A stretch of 64,000 bases of DNA from CAZTAO01 sp964611645 (GCA_964611645.1 CAZTAO010000016.1:28478-92477), one strand, 5' to 3'. Shown: positions 25,017 through 34,856, numbered from the stretch's first letter. Program-made: numbers and translations. The notes: generated from the letters alone by a model not told the origin.

Positions 25017-25748
25017 ATGAACAGGAGCGTCACTTTAGTCTGGCTCTTCTCCCTTAGTTACATCGTGGCCCTGTCTTGTTTGATGGCTGTTCTGGGGGCT
25101 GCACAGGCTATCTCGGTTGTCAAGTACAATAGCGGCGGCAGATTAGGCCCAGACCAGCCGATAGACACGAGAAACATCGGTGATCGCCCTGTAAGCAGCC
25201 CTGAGGGTGGCGTATACCAAAACGACAAAGCGGGCTACATGTATGAATACAAGGACGTAGACGGACACACTGTCGAAGTCTATTCCGCTGGAATGGGCGC
25301 CGCGCAGAATCTTGCTGAGGGCGCAGTGAACTTGGCGTTTTCGTGGTTGCCATTGGTGTGTCTTTTAGAGATGCTGTTTATGCTTGGAGCCACATTTGTG
25401 TACATGCTTCCGGTATTAAGAGTGATGAAGCGGCTCGCACCAGATATGAGCTGGGCAATGGATAACACAGAGTACGGGATTACCGGAGGTACTATCCTCC
25501 TCTTGCTGGCATTCATCAGTGGGGCACTATGGTCTTCCTACATGGGCTTGAGCGTTTTCGACAACGGGTTGTTCAGTCAGATATCTTGGGTGAGTAATAT
25601 GTACAAATCGTCATGGATGCGGGCAAACTGCGACGTTGTATCTGTTCTAGGGGGGATTCTTATTCTTGCATCCATATTCCTGTGCATATGGGTCTTGGTA
25701 TCTCCTAAGATACTAGGCAAGAGCGCCAATACTGTAACCAAGGACTAA
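25017..25748 (+). CDS. Membrane protein of unknown function inside the purine block
   Basis: An unrecognised 243-residue protein with about four membrane segments (residues about 8-32, 104-132, 160-180 and 207-232). Between the first and second lies a soluble loop of about 65 residues with SPEGGVYQNDKAGYMYEYKD. AAAGGAG lies six bases before the ATG, so it is well translated. It sits between purB and purS, which is unusual for the operon. Its base composition looks a little less GC-rich than its neighbours. It may be a recent insertion or a purine-related membrane component; neither can be shown. Confidence 0.75.
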   Translation: MNRSVTLVWLFSLSYIVALSCLMAVLGAAQAISVVKYNSGGRLGPDQPIDTRNIGDRPVSSPEGGVYQNDKAGYMYEYKDVDGHTVEVYSAGMGAAQNLAEGAVNLAFSWLPLVCLLEMLFMLGATFVYMLPVLRVMKRLAPDMSWAMDNTEYGITGGTILLLLAFISGALWSSYMGLSVFDNGLFSQISWVSNMYKSSWMRANCDVVSVLGGILILASIFLCIWVLVSPKILGKSANTVTKD

Positions 25749-25751
25749 TCA

Positions 25752-26012
25752 ATGACCAAAGCAAACGTATATGTAACTCTGAAACCGTCTCTGCTGGATG
25801 CGCAGGGGAAAGTTGTGCATGGGGCGCTTGAGAACCTGGGGTATTCCGAGGTCGAGAGCGTACGAATGGGGAAGTTCATCGAGGTAAAGTTCAAGGGCGA
25901 CGCCAAAGATGTTGAACAGCAGCTCGATGAGATCTGCCGGAAACTCCTGAGCAACCCTGTGATTGAAGACTACCGGTACGAGATAATCCCGAACGAGGAG
26001 CCGTCGAAATGA
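25752..26012 (+). CDS. purS: Phosphoribosylformylglycinamidine synthase subunit PurS
   Basis: Small subunit (86 residues) of the three-part FGAM synthase found outside the Gammaproteobacteria. NVYVTLKPSLLDAQGKVVHGALENLGY and the C-terminal NPVIEDYRYEI are diagnostic. It starts three bases after the membrane protein gene, and purQ overlaps its stop (ATGA). Confidence 0.96.
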   Translation: MTKANVYVTLKPSLLDAQGKVVHGALENLGYSEVESVRMGKFIEVKFKGDAKDVEQQLDEICRKLLSNPVIEDYRYEIIPNEEPSK

Positions 26013-26698
26013 AATTCGGCGTAGTTGTTTTTCCGGGTTCGAACTGTGACCAGGACTCTTACTTTGCGGTCAAGAACGTTCTGAAGCAGCCGGTGGAGTA
26101 TATTTGGCACCAGACGACTGATCTGGCGGGGTTCGATTGTATCATCCTGCCGGGTGGGTTTTCGTACGGTGACTATTTGCGGACCGGCGCAATCGCGCGG
26201 TTCAGCCCTGTGATGAATGCCATCCAGGACTTCGCCGACAAGGGCGGCAGGCTCATCGGCATCTGCAACGGTTTCCAGATACTCTGCGAAGCGCACCTGC
26301 TTCCCGGCGCGCTCATCGCCAACGACGGCCTGAAGTTCATCTGCAAGTACGTGCATCTGCGTGTGGAAAGCAACACCAGCGACTTCACCAACCAGTGCTC
26401 GGCGGGCCAGGTGCTGCGAGTTCCGATAGCTCACCAGGGCGGCAACTACTACGCCGACAAAGACACCATCAAGTCCCTCGAGGACAACGGCCAGGTGATC
26501 CTGCGCTACTGCGATGACGCAGGGGTGGTCGGCAAAGCCTGCAACCCCAACGGCTCGATCAACAACATCGCAGGGATTATCAACAAGGCAGGAAACGTCG
26601 CGGGAATGATGCCGCACCCGGAACGCGCCGTTGAGGATGTCCTTGGAAGCACGGATGGCAATTACATTCTAAAGTCAATAGTCCAGAGCCTATCGTAG
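26009..26698 (+). CDS. purQ: Phosphoribosylformylglycinamidine synthase subunit PurQ
   Basis: Glutaminase subunit of FGAM synthase, 229 residues, class I amidotransferase. GVVVFPGSNCDQD opens the protein, LPGGFSYGDYLRTGAIAR follows, GICNGFQIL carries the nucleophilic Cys, and MMPHPERA the catalytic His. It overlaps purS by four bases. Confidence 0.96.
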   Translation: MKFGVVVFPGSNCDQDSYFAVKNVLKQPVEYIWHQTTDLAGFDCIILPGGFSYGDYLRTGAIARFSPVMNAIQDFADKGGRLIGICNGFQILCEAHLLPGALIANDGLKFICKYVHLRVESNTSDFTNQCSAGQVLRVPIAHQGGNYYADKDTIKSLEDNGQVILRYCDDAGVVGKACNPNGSINNIAGIINKAGNVAGMMPHPERAVEDVLGSTDGNYILKSIVQSLS

Positions 26699-26732
26699 GC
26701 GCGATTGCATACAGTAAACCAGGAGAAGTTAA

Positions 26733-29000
26733 TTGGCTGACTCCATAAAGAATACATCTCCCATCGAACCCAAAGTCTACCGCGACATGGGACTCAGCGA
26801 CGCCGAATACGGCCAGGTTGTTGGCGTGCTTGGCAGGCACCCCACGTACACTGAAGTGGGAATGTACGCCGTTATGTGGAGCGAGCACTGCGGGTACAAG
26901 TATTCTCGCCCTATTCTGCGGCTTTTCAAGAAATACCGGGAAGCACTGGATGGCGCGGGTCTAGAGAACGCCGGGCTGATAGACATCGGCGACGGTTTGG
27001 CTATAGCAATGAAGATGGAAAGCCACAACCACCCGTCCGCAGTCGAGCCTTTCCAGGGCGCAGCGACCGGCGTTGGCGGGATTCTTCGTGATATATTCAC
27101 AATGGGCGCTCGGCCTATCGCCTGCCTCAACAGCCTCCGATTTGGCGGGTTGGAAGATCAGCATAACAGGTATCTTTTCGAGCATGTGGTGGGCGGGATT
27201 TCGTTCTACGGCAATTGCGTTGGAGTGCCAACGATTGGCGGCGAAGTCTACTTTGAGGACTGCTACTCCGGTAACTGCCTGCTGAATGCAATGGCTGTTG
27301 GTATCGTGAGGCATGAGGATGTCGCATTTGCCAATGCCGACGGTCCGGGCAACCCGGTGCTGCTGGTGGGTTCGCGCACAGGCCGGGATGGCATCCACGG
27401 CGCAACTTTCGCTTCAGTTGAATTGGGGCCAGACTCAGAAAGCAAGCGGCCAAACGTCCAGATGGGTGACCCGTTCACCGAGAAGTCCTTGATCGAAGCC
27501 ACCCTGGAGGCTCTCAAGACCGGTTTCATCGTCGGTATCCAGGACATGGGCGCCGCCGGTATCACGTGTTCCACCTGCGAAACCAGCGCAAAGGCCGGCA
27601 CCGGGATGACGATGGACGTTCGCAAGGTGCCGCTGCGCGAAGCGGACATGACCCCATACGAGATCATGCTTTCCGAATCCCAGGAAAGAATGCTGGCGAT
27701 TGTCGAAATAGGGCACGAAGACGACGTAGCCAACGTGTTCAAGAAGTGGGGCCTGCAGGCAGTAGTTGTCGGCAAGGTCACTGACGACGGCCTGGTGCAC
27801 ATCTACGATGGCGATGTATTGGTTGCCCAGGTGCCCTCCAAGTCTCTGGCCGACGATGCTCCAACCTACTATCTTGATACCGTGGAACCCAAATATCTGG
27901 CCGAGGTTCAGAACTACGACCTCTCATCTATCCCCGAACCAGATGACTACAACGAAGCGCTCAAAACCCTGCTCTCCAGCCCATCTATTGCGAGCAAAGA
28001 GTGGGTCTATGAGCAGTATGATCACATGGTTCAGACCAATACAGCAGTCCTGCCCGGCTCTGACGCCGCGGTGCTTCGCATACGAGAGACGGATAAAGCC
28101 ATCGCCGTTGTGACCGACTGCAACGGACGCTACTGCTACCTCGACCCGTTCGTGGGAGCGCAGATAGCTGTCGCCGAGGCTGCGCGTAACCTGGCTTGTT
28201 CAGGCGCAAGGCCTGTCGGGGTCACCGACTGCCTCAACTTCGGCAACCCCGAGAAGCCCGAAGCATTCTGGCAGTTCAAGCGCGCTGTCGAAGGTTTGGC
28301 CGAAGCCTGCGAGTTCTTCAACGCCCCGGTGGTGAGTGGGAACGTTAGTTTCTACAACGAGACCCCCGAGATGGCCATCTACCCCACCCCGGTAGTCGGT
28401 ATGCTCGGCCTGATTGACGATGCCGAGAAGCGCTGCACCTCCTGGTTCAAGAATGAGGGAGATGTGATTGTTCTCATCTCCGGGCAAAGGTTCACCGACG
28501 AACACGACGGCCGCACCTGCGCTGCCGAGTCGCTAGGTGGCAGCGAATATCTGAACACTCTGCACGGGCTGGCTGTTGGCCGCCCACCGGCACTCGATCT
28601 TGAGCAAGAGATCCACACGCACCATGCGGTCCTCAAGGCTATCGATGAAGGACTGCTGACCTCCGCTCACGACTGCTCAGACGGCGGACTTGCAGTCTGC
28701 CTGGCGGAATCGTGTTTCCGTGGCAGGGTTGGCGCGCACGTATCTATGACAGCCAACTGCAGCGGTTCAGCCGCGCTGTTCGCCGAGGGGCAGTCTCGAA
28801 TAGTGGTGTCGCTGCCTGCAAGCAAACTGGGCAGGCTGCGAGAGATAGTTGACGAAGCCCAGGCCGAGAGCACAATCCTCGGCAAGACTGGAAGCGACCG
28901 CCTCCGGATAGCGGTCAACGACGTGGAAGTGGTCAATTCCGGCGTGGCCACCCTGGAAAAGTGCTGGCGGGAAGCTATCGCCAGGAAAATGAAGGAATAG
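26733..29000 (+). CDS. purL: Phosphoribosylformylglycinamidine synthase subunit PurL
   Basis: Synthetase subunit of FGAM synthase, 755 residues, the small PurL type that needs PurS and PurQ. MWSEHCGYKYSRP, MKMESHNHPSAVEPFQGAATGVGG and GNVSFYNET are family signatures. The TTG start is preceded by AGGAGAAG. It follows purQ by 34 bases. Confidence 0.96.
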   Translation: MADSIKNTSPIEPKVYRDMGLSDAEYGQVVGVLGRHPTYTEVGMYAVMWSEHCGYKYSRPILRLFKKYREALDGAGLENAGLIDIGDGLAIAMKMESHNHPSAVEPFQGAATGVGGILRDIFTMGARPIACLNSLRFGGLEDQHNRYLFEHVVGGISFYGNCVGVPTIGGEVYFEDCYSGNCLLNAMAVGIVRHEDVAFANADGPGNPVLLVGSRTGRDGIHGATFASVELGPDSESKRPNVQMGDPFTEKSLIEATLEALKTGFIVGIQDMGAAGITCSTCETSAKAGTGMTMDVRKVPLREADMTPYEIMLSESQERMLAIVEIGHEDDVANVFKKWGLQAVVVGKVTDDGLVHIYDGDVLVAQVPSKSLADDAPTYYLDTVEPKYLAEVQNYDLSSIPEPDDYNEALKTLLSSPSIASKEWVYEQYDHMVQTNTAVLPGSDAAVLRIRETDKAIAVVTDCNGRYCYLDPFVGAQIAVAEAARNLACSGARPVGVTDCLNFGNPEKPEAFWQFKRAVEGLAEACEFFNAPVVSGNVSFYNETPEMAIYPTPVVGMLGLIDDAEKRCTSWFKNEGDVIVLISGQRFTDEHDGRTCAAESLGGSEYLNTLHGLAVGRPPALDLEQEIHTHHAVLKAIDEGLLTSAHDCSDGGLAVCLAESCFRGRVGAHVSMTANCSGSAALFAEGQSRIVVSLPASKLGRLREIVDEAQAESTILGKTGSDRLRIAVNDVEVVNSGVATLEKCWREAIARKMKE

Positions 29001-29005
29001 AACCT

Positions 29006-30439
29006 ATGTTTTGTGGCGACCGGCCCGAGATTGCGGAAGAATGCGGAGTCTTTGGGATCTACGGAAGCGGCGAAGACGTGTCGAGGCTCGCGTTCTTCGG
29101 ACTTTTCTCTCTGCAGCACCGCGGCCAGGAAAGCGCTGGGATAGCTGCGGCTGACGGCAATGTCATCAGCATACATCGTGACATGGGCCTTGTCACCCAG
29201 GTCTTCCAGGAAGGAAGCCTCGCCAAACTCAAAGGCCACATTTCCATTGGCCACACCAGATACTCGACCACCGGTTCCAGCGTGCTGCGAAACGTCCAGC
29301 CGATGAGCTGCGACTGCAGCTTCGGCGAAGTGGCTCTGGCGCACAACGGTGACCTGATCAATGCCTCCGACCTCCGCACGGACATGCAGGCAGAAGGCAT
29401 TGAGTTCGAGACCACAAACGACAGCGAAGTCATGGTCAAGATCATCGAGAGTTCCCACTGTGCCACCATAGAGGATGCGGTAACCGAGGTGATGCGACGC
29501 GTGCGGGGGGCTTACTCGGTACTCGTTATGACCAAGGACAAGCTCATCGCATTCCGCGACCCATACGGCGTCAGGCCGCTCTCGCTGGGCAGGCTCAACG
29601 GCGATGCCTATGTTCTGTCATCCGAAACCTGCGCATTCAACACCATAGGCGCGAAGTTCCTGCGGGAGATAGAGCCGGGTGAGATGATAGTCATCGATGA
29701 AAACGGGCTGCACGAATACCAGGCGGTTCCCGTGCAAGGCCGGGCTCTGTGTATATTTGAGTATGTGTATTTCGCAAGGCCGGACAGCATAATGTACGGC
29801 AAGTCGGTTCACGAGACCCGGCGCAGGATGGGCCACGAGCTTGCGAAAGAGCATCCCATCAACGATGCCCATCTCGTGTTTGCGATCCCCGATACCGGCA
29901 CCCCCGCCGCAATAGGTCTTGCTGAAGCAGCCAGGAAGCCTTACCGCGAAGGGGTTATCAAGAACCGCTACATCCACCGCACATTCATCCAGCCCGACCA
30001 GCGCATGCGGGAATTGGGTGTAAGGATGAAGTTGACCCCGCTGATAGAGACCATTTCAGGGCACAAAGTGGTGATGGTTGAAGACAGCATCGTGCGCGGG
30101 ACCACAGTCGGCCCGACAGTGAAGATGATAAGGGAAGCCGGGGCCAAGGAAGTCCACGTGCGCATAGCTTCGCCGCCCTACAGGCATCCGTGTTTCTATG
30201 GGATCGATACTGCCAACCAGAACGAGCTTATCGCAAGCAAGCTGTCCATCGAAGAGATCCGCCAGTATATCGGCGCGGACAGCCTTGGTTACCTGAGTCT
30301 GCCGGGGCTGGTGAAGGCGGTTGGGGTGAAGAAAGACAGGCTCTGCTGCGCTTGCCTCGACGGCAAATACCCTATCCCCATACCCAAGGAAGCCAAACTG
30401 AGCAAGAACGTCTTTGAAGAAGCGGAGTCGGAAGGCTAG
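29006..30439 (+). CDS. purF: Amidophosphoribosyltransferase
   Basis: First committed enzyme of purine synthesis, 477 residues. The short leader before Cys13 (ECGVFGIYG) fits the propeptide of the Bacillus-type enzyme, in which that Cys becomes the N-terminal nucleophile. Cys residues in CIFEYVYF, HPCFYG and CCACLDG match the ligands of its [4Fe-4S] cluster, so this is the oxygen-sensitive type. VVMVEDSIVRGTT is the PRPP loop. The ATG at 29006 lies five bases after the purL stop. Confidence 0.96.
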   Translation: MFCGDRPEIAEECGVFGIYGSGEDVSRLAFFGLFSLQHRGQESAGIAAADGNVISIHRDMGLVTQVFQEGSLAKLKGHISIGHTRYSTTGSSVLRNVQPMSCDCSFGEVALAHNGDLINASDLRTDMQAEGIEFETTNDSEVMVKIIESSHCATIEDAVTEVMRRVRGAYSVLVMTKDKLIAFRDPYGVRPLSLGRLNGDAYVLSSETCAFNTIGAKFLREIEPGEMIVIDENGLHEYQAVPVQGRALCIFEYVYFARPDSIMYGKSVHETRRRMGHELAKEHPINDAHLVFAIPDTGTPAAIGLAEAARKPYREGVIKNRYIHRTFIQPDQRMRELGVRMKLTPLIETISGHKVVMVEDSIVRGTTVGPTVKMIREAGAKEVHVRIASPPYRHPCFYGIDTANQNELIASKLSIEEIRQYIGADSLGYLSLPGLVKAVGVKKDRLCCACLDGKYPIPIPKEAKLSKNVFEEAESEG

Positions 30440-30461
30440 GCTCCGACATTGGAGGCGCAAT

Positions 30462-31499
30462 ATGACTGAAGAGAACTCTGCCTACAAGCAGGCTGGAGTC
30501 GATATAGACGCGGGCGAGCTTACCGTCCGCAACATCAAAGAGCGTGTTCGCGCTACGTTCAATGACAAGGTCCTCACCGAGCTTGGTGGTTTCGGCGGGA
30601 TGTACCTGGCGGATTTCCAGGGCATGACCGCCCCCGTTCTAGTTTCGAGCATCGACGGCGTGGGGACGAAGGTCAAAGTCGCCGCGATGATGAACAAGTA
30701 CGACACCATCGGCGCCGACCTCGTCAACCACTGTATCAACGACGTCCTAATGCAGGGCGCTTCTCCCCTATTCTTCCTCGATTACTTCGCCACCAGCCAT
30801 CTTGAGCCGGCTGTTGTGGAGGAAGTGGTAGGCGGTATGGCGCTTGCGTGCTCGGCGACGGGCTGCGCGCTCATCGGTGGCGAGACCGCTGAAATGCCGG
30901 GCGTGTATGTAGAGGGTGAGTTCGACCTCGCCGGCTGCATCATTGGCGTCGTCGACCGCGAGAAAGTGATAGACAGCAGGAAAGTCGCACCGGGCGACGT
31001 CATTATCGGCCTCGCAAGCTCCGGGCTGCACACCAACGGTTTCTCCCTCGCCCGAAAAGTGCTGTTTGAAGACGCCGGGCTGAAGGCCGACCAGTATATG
31101 CCGGAGTTGGGTGGCGTGCTGGGAGAAGTGCTTCTTGCGCCCCACAGGTGCTACCTCAAGCCGGTAGTTGAGCTGATGCGGAAGGTCGAAGTCCACTCGA
31201 TGGCGCACATCACCGGTGGCGGGTTCTACGGAAACATCAGCCGAATCCTGCCGACCGATTGCCAGGCCATCGTTGAGCGTGGAAACTGGGTTGTCCCCCC
31301 CATATTCCACCTCATTCAGGACAAAGGCGGCATATCCGGCGGGGAAATGCACCGGGCTTTCAACATGGGAATCGGGATGGTAGTGATCGTTGCCAAGGAG
31401 AACGGCATCGATGCTATGAACATTCTTGAAGCCGCCGGTGAGACTGCAAGGCTGATTGGGGAAGTTCGCCAGGGCAGCAGGGAGGTCGTGGTTATATGA
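30462..31499 (+). CDS. purM: Phosphoribosylformylglycinamidine cyclo-ligase
   Basis: AIR synthetase, 345 residues. YKQAGVDIDAGE, VSSIDGVGTKVKVA, GADLVNHCINDVLMQGASPLFFLDYF and ITGGGFYGNISRILP are conserved. The ATG at 30462 has GGAGG seven bases upstream. purN overlaps the stop (ATGA). Confidence 0.96.
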   Translation: MTEENSAYKQAGVDIDAGELTVRNIKERVRATFNDKVLTELGGFGGMYLADFQGMTAPVLVSSIDGVGTKVKVAAMMNKYDTIGADLVNHCINDVLMQGASPLFFLDYFATSHLEPAVVEEVVGGMALACSATGCALIGGETAEMPGVYVEGEFDLAGCIIGVVDREKVIDSRKVAPGDVIIGLASSGLHTNGFSLARKVLFEDAGLKADQYMPELGGVLGEVLLAPHRCYLKPVVELMRKVEVHSMAHITGGGFYGNISRILPTDCQAIVERGNWVVPPIFHLIQDKGGISGGEMHRAFNMGIGMVVIVAKENGIDAMNILEAAGETARLIGEVRQGSREVVVI

Positions 31500-32143
31500 C
31501 CTCGGCACCAACGCGCATCGCTGTGCTCGTATCAGGAGTTGGCCGAGGCAGCAATATGCAGGCGATTATCGATGCCTGTAAGTCCGGCAAGATAGCGGGC
31601 GAGGTCGCGCTGGTGATTGGAGTCAAAGATGATTCTCCGGCGATGGGTCGCGCTTCGGAGTCGGGCATAGAAACCGTCACAATCTCCCCCTACTCATTCG
31701 GCAGCGACAACGAATACACCGAAGCCCTGTTCGAGGCTCTCCAAAGCCACAAGATCGATCTGATATGTCTGGCGGGCTATATGCGACTGCTGGGCAGCAA
31801 AGTCATGAAAGCCTACAAGAACCGCATCATGAACGTCCACCCCGCCCTCATCCCCATGTTCTGCGGCAAGGGAATGTACGGGCACCACGTCCACGAGGCA
31901 GCTATCAAGCGAGGCGTCAAAGTAAGCGGGGCGACTGTTCATTTTGTGGATGAGGAATATGACACCGGGCCCATCATTCTACAAACAGTTGTTCCCATTG
32001 AGGACGATGACACCCCGGAAACTCTGGCTGCGAAGGTTCTGGTGCAGGAACATAAGACATATACCGATGCCGTGGCTCTGTTTGCCGAGGGGAGGCTCGA
32101 AGTTCGCGACGGGCGGGTCAGGATTCAGGCGCGAACAGCGTAG
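31496..32143 (+). CDS. purN: Phosphoribosylglycinamide formyltransferase
   Basis: Transfers formyl from 10-formyl-THF to GAR, 215 residues. RIAVLVSGVGRGSNMQAIID, LAGYMRLLG, the NVHPALIP region with the catalytic Asn and His, and the downstream GVKVSGATVHFVDEEYDTGPII are typical. It links the purine block to the formyl-THF made by Fhs in this window. It is the last gene of the block; purC, purK and purH are not present here. Confidence 0.95.
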   Translation: MTSAPTRIAVLVSGVGRGSNMQAIIDACKSGKIAGEVALVIGVKDDSPAMGRASESGIETVTISPYSFGSDNEYTEALFEALQSHKIDLICLAGYMRLLGSKVMKAYKNRIMNVHPALIPMFCGKGMYGHHVHEAAIKRGVKVSGATVHFVDEEYDTGPIILQTVVPIEDDDTPETLAAKVLVQEHKTYTDAVALFAEGRLEVRDGRVRIQARTA

Positions 32144-32249
32144 GGTCAACCCTCCGTGGTTGACCGCATTTGTGACGGGATCGGGCAGGCACGGAGACCT
32201 GCCCCTACGGGTCATCTGCTCATCCCTCCAGGTATCCTTGTCTGGAGGG
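32144..32249. terminator. Three tandem hairpins between purN and queC
   Basis: GGTCAACC/GGTTGACC (32144-32151/32158-32165), GGGCAGG/CCTGCCC (32183-32189/32198-32204) and CCCTCCAG/CTGGAGGG (32224-32231/32242-32249) fold one after another between two convergent genes. None is followed by a good T-tract, so they may be dispersed repeats acting as a barrier in place of a classic terminator. Confidence 0.55.
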
Positions 32250-32266
32250 TCCCGAGTTGGGTAAGT

Positions 32267-32986
32267 TCAGAGTTCGAGGTTCAGCGTTCCAGGCTCATCG
32301 TACCGAATGGGGTCTTTGACCCCGGCGCCCTCGAATCCCGCCAGCCTGAGCCTGCAGCTATCGCATCTTCCGCAGGCCAGTTCCCCACCCTTGTAACAGC
32401 TCCAGGTGAGTGAGTAGTCCACCCCGAGCGACAGCCCCATGGCAATGGTCCCAGCCTTAGAAAGGTTGATGAGCGGAGTCCTTATCTGCATTCGTCCCCT
32501 GCCCTCTACCACAGCCTTGATCGCCACGTTAGCCATATCCTGGAACGCCGCAGTGAACTCGGCGCGGCAGTCCGGGTAGCCGCTGTAGTCCACCTGGCTG
32601 ACACCGATGAAGATATCCCACGCGCCGACGACCTCCGCATAACCCAGCGCGTATGACAGGAAGATGGTATTGCGCGCGGGGACATAAGTTACCGGGATGC
32701 CCGTAGCCATCTCATAGGTTGGCCTGTCCATCGGGACTTCGATATCGTCCGTGAGAGCGCTTTGCCCGAATGCGCGGAGATCGATCTCAATTATCCGATG
32801 CTCGATGGCGCCCACAGACTGCGCGACAGCCCTGGCCGACTCTATCTCGCGTTTGTGTCGCTGGCCGTAGTCGAATGACAGGCAGTACAGCTCATATCCC
32901 TCGCTCTTGGCTACCGCCGCCGCCGTGGCGCTGTCCAGCCCACCGGAAACAAGCACAACCGCTTTCTTCTGGGGTTCGTTAGTCAT
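32267..32986 (-). CDS. queC: 7-cyano-7-deazaguanine synthase
   Basis: Makes preQ0, the precursor of queuosine, from carboxy-deazaguanine; 239 residues. The PP-loop VVLVSGGLDSAT, SFDYGQRHKREIE, VPARNTIFLSYALGYAE and the zinc-binding Cys set in SCYKGGELACGRCDSCR are diagnostic. The ATG at 32986 overlaps the stop of the amidohydrolase gene (TAATG). No other queuosine gene is nearby. Confidence 0.95.
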   Translation of the reverse strand: MTNEPQKKAVVLVSGGLDSATAAAVAKSEGYELYCLSFDYGQRHKREIESARAVAQSVGAIEHRIIEIDLRAFGQSALTDDIEVPMDRPTYEMATGIPVTYVPARNTIFLSYALGYAEVVGAWDIFIGVSQVDYSGYPDCRAEFTAAFQDMANVAIKAVVEGRGRMQIRTPLINLSKAGTIAMGLSLGVDYSLTWSCYKGGELACGRCDSCRLRLAGFEGAGVKDPIRYDEPGTLNLEL

Positions 32987-33780
32987 TATGGAAGCCCAAA
33001 CAGCCTGATTGCGTTCTCCCGCAGGATCTTGCATTTGTCGGACTCGCTGAGGTCCGCGTGGTCGATGCGCGCTTTCTGCATGGCCACGAAGTAGAGCGGG
33101 GTATCAGACCCGAAGAGTATCTTCTCCGCTCCTATCTCCATCACTGCCCATTCGAGCATTCTTGAGGTTATGGAATTGGAGCTTGAAGTATCGGTGTAGA
33201 TATTGCCGTGTTTGGCGGCTTTGACTGCGTTGACCTGCAGTGTGTGGTCGGCCTGCGGGCCGTTGCCGAGATGCGAGAGGATCAGCTTGACGTCGGGGTA
33301 ATCGTTGGCGAACCGAACGAAATCCGCGGGCATGCTGTTCTCGCCGCCGCTATGTGACTGAACAACCGCCATCCTCTCTGCCGCGAACTCGAATATAGCC
33401 TCACCCTGGTCCGCGATCTTGAACCCGAACATCTCCGGATGAACCTTTATCCCAACACACTTTGGCGACCTCAACATCTGCGAAGCCTGCTTGAATGTCG
33501 CGGGGTTGAGAGGGTCGACCACCACCCACTGCAGCAATTCCTCGGTGTCCCGGACCACCCGCGCAGCTTCGCGGTTGCCGGCTTCGGTGTCCGCATGATA
33601 CCTGGGCATCATGGCTTTGAGGGGTGAAACAATCGTCTGCGCGATGCCGACTGCGCTCGCCCTTCTCACAACCTCATCCGGATCACCGGACATCAGCCAG
33701 TTGTTCAACCCGAACGGACTGTCGAAGTAGTCGCCATAGTGTGCGTGGACATCGATTGCGCCGGTTATCTGTTCTGTCAT
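32986..33780 (-). CDS. Amidohydrolase-family protein (TIM barrel)
   Basis: A 264-residue member of the amidohydrolase 2 group. IDVHAHYGD carries the metal-binding HxH, KVHPEMFG and VVQSHSGGEN supply further His, SHLGNG the next, and LFGSDTPLY the catalytic Asp. Such proteins include decarboxylases and lactonases; the substrate cannot be read. It overlaps queC by one base, so they are cotranscribed. Confidence 0.8.
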   Translation of the reverse strand: MTEQITGAIDVHAHYGDYFDSPFGLNNWLMSGDPDEVVRRASAVGIAQTIVSPLKAMMPRYHADTEAGNREAARVVRDTEELLQWVVVDPLNPATFKQASQMLRSPKCVGIKVHPEMFGFKIADQGEAIFEFAAERMAVVQSHSGGENSMPADFVRFANDYPDVKLILSHLGNGPQADHTLQVNAVKAAKHGNIYTDTSSSNSITSRMLEWAVMEIGAEKILFGSDTPLYFVAMQKARIDHADLSESDKCKILRENAIRLFGLP

Positions 33781-33878
33781 ACTTCTGTTTCCCCCGGGAG
33801 ATGAGAGCCCCTGAAGTGCGGGCGCTCAAAGAACGAACTCACTATCGTACGTGACTGGCGGACCTTTGTCAACCGCGT

Positions 33879-33908
33879 TTGCGCTCACGTATGCAATCAG
33901 GGTAGAAT
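33879..33908 (+). promoter_or_regulatory. Probable promoter of the aldo/keto reductase gene
   Basis: TTGCGC (33879-33884) and TAGAAT (33903-33908) are 18 bases apart, in the divergent gap upstream of the reductase gene. The -35 box is weak. Confidence 0.4.
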
Positions 33909-33946
33909 TTGGTCAGCAATGCAAGCAGTTGGAGGTCCGTAACACG

Positions 33947-34807
33947 ATGATACCCAGAAGAAAGCTTGGAAGCACACCTGAGCATCTTTCGATAATAGGC
34001 TTTGGCGCGATTGCGCTGATGGGGCAGACCCAGGACCGCGCGGACGAGATCGCCGCGAACGCTGTGGAGCACGGCATCAACTACTTCGACGTTGCTCCAA
34101 GTTACGGCGCAGGGGAGGCGGAAGAGAAGCTGGGGCCTGCTATGCTGCCCTATCGTGATCAAGTCTTCCTGGCGTGCAAGACAGGTGAGCGCACGGCGGA
34201 TAAGGCTCAGGCGGAAATGGAGAGGTCACTTAAGCGACTGAAGACCGACCACTTCGACCTCTACCAGGTCCACGGCCTTTGCACGATGCAGGAACTGGAC
34301 GCTCTGATGGCAAACGATGGGGCTATCCACACATTCATCAAGGCTCGCGAACAGGGAATCACAAAGTATATCGGGTTCTCGGCCCATTCGGAAGAAGTTG
34401 CGCTCGAAGCAATGAAGCGGTTCAATTTCGACTCCGTGCTATTCCCGCTCAACTGCGTCTGCTACCACAAGAGCAACTTCGGACCGGCGGTAGTGAAGGC
34501 AGCAACTGAGCGCGGGATGGGAGTGCTTGCCCTCAAGGCTATGGCCAGAAGACCGTGGCCGGAGGGAGAGTTCCACGACTGCCCCAACTGCTGGTACCAG
34601 CCATTCACCGAACCGGAGAAAGTCGACCTCGCCGTCCGGTTCACCCTATCCGAGCCGGTGACCGCAGTTGTCCCCCCCGGCGACCACGTTCGTCTGGCGG
34701 CAGCAATAGAGATCGGCGAGCGCTTCACTCCCCTGACAGACGAGGAGCGGGAGAAGGTGCGGGTGATGTGCGACGACGAGACGCCGATTTTCCCGCATTT
34801 CGGTTAG
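33947..34807 (+). CDS. Aldo/keto reductase
   Basis: NADPH-type oxidoreductase barrel, 286 residues. The catalytic tetrad is visible: Asp and Tyr in YFDVAPSYGAGEAEEKLG, Lys in FLACKTGER, His in YQVHGLC. IPRRKLGSTPEHLSIIGFG is the usual start. It lacks the C-terminal ferredoxin domain of related bacterial proteins, though DCPNCWYQ retains two Cys. The ATG at 33947 has GGAGG upstream. Substrate unknown. Confidence 0.85.
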   Translation: MIPRRKLGSTPEHLSIIGFGAIALMGQTQDRADEIAANAVEHGINYFDVAPSYGAGEAEEKLGPAMLPYRDQVFLACKTGERTADKAQAEMERSLKRLKTDHFDLYQVHGLCTMQELDALMANDGAIHTFIKAREQGITKYIGFSAHSEEVALEAMKRFNFDSVLFPLNCVCYHKSNFGPAVVKAATERGMGVLALKAMARRPWPEGEFHDCPNCWYQPFTEPEKVDLAVRFTLSEPVTAVVPPGDHVRLAAAIEIGERFTPLTDEEREKVRVMCDDETPIFPHFG

Positions 34808-34856
34808 GAGTTCCGAGTTCCTGGTTCCGAGTCCCGAGTCGAGTCGCGACAAGCCC

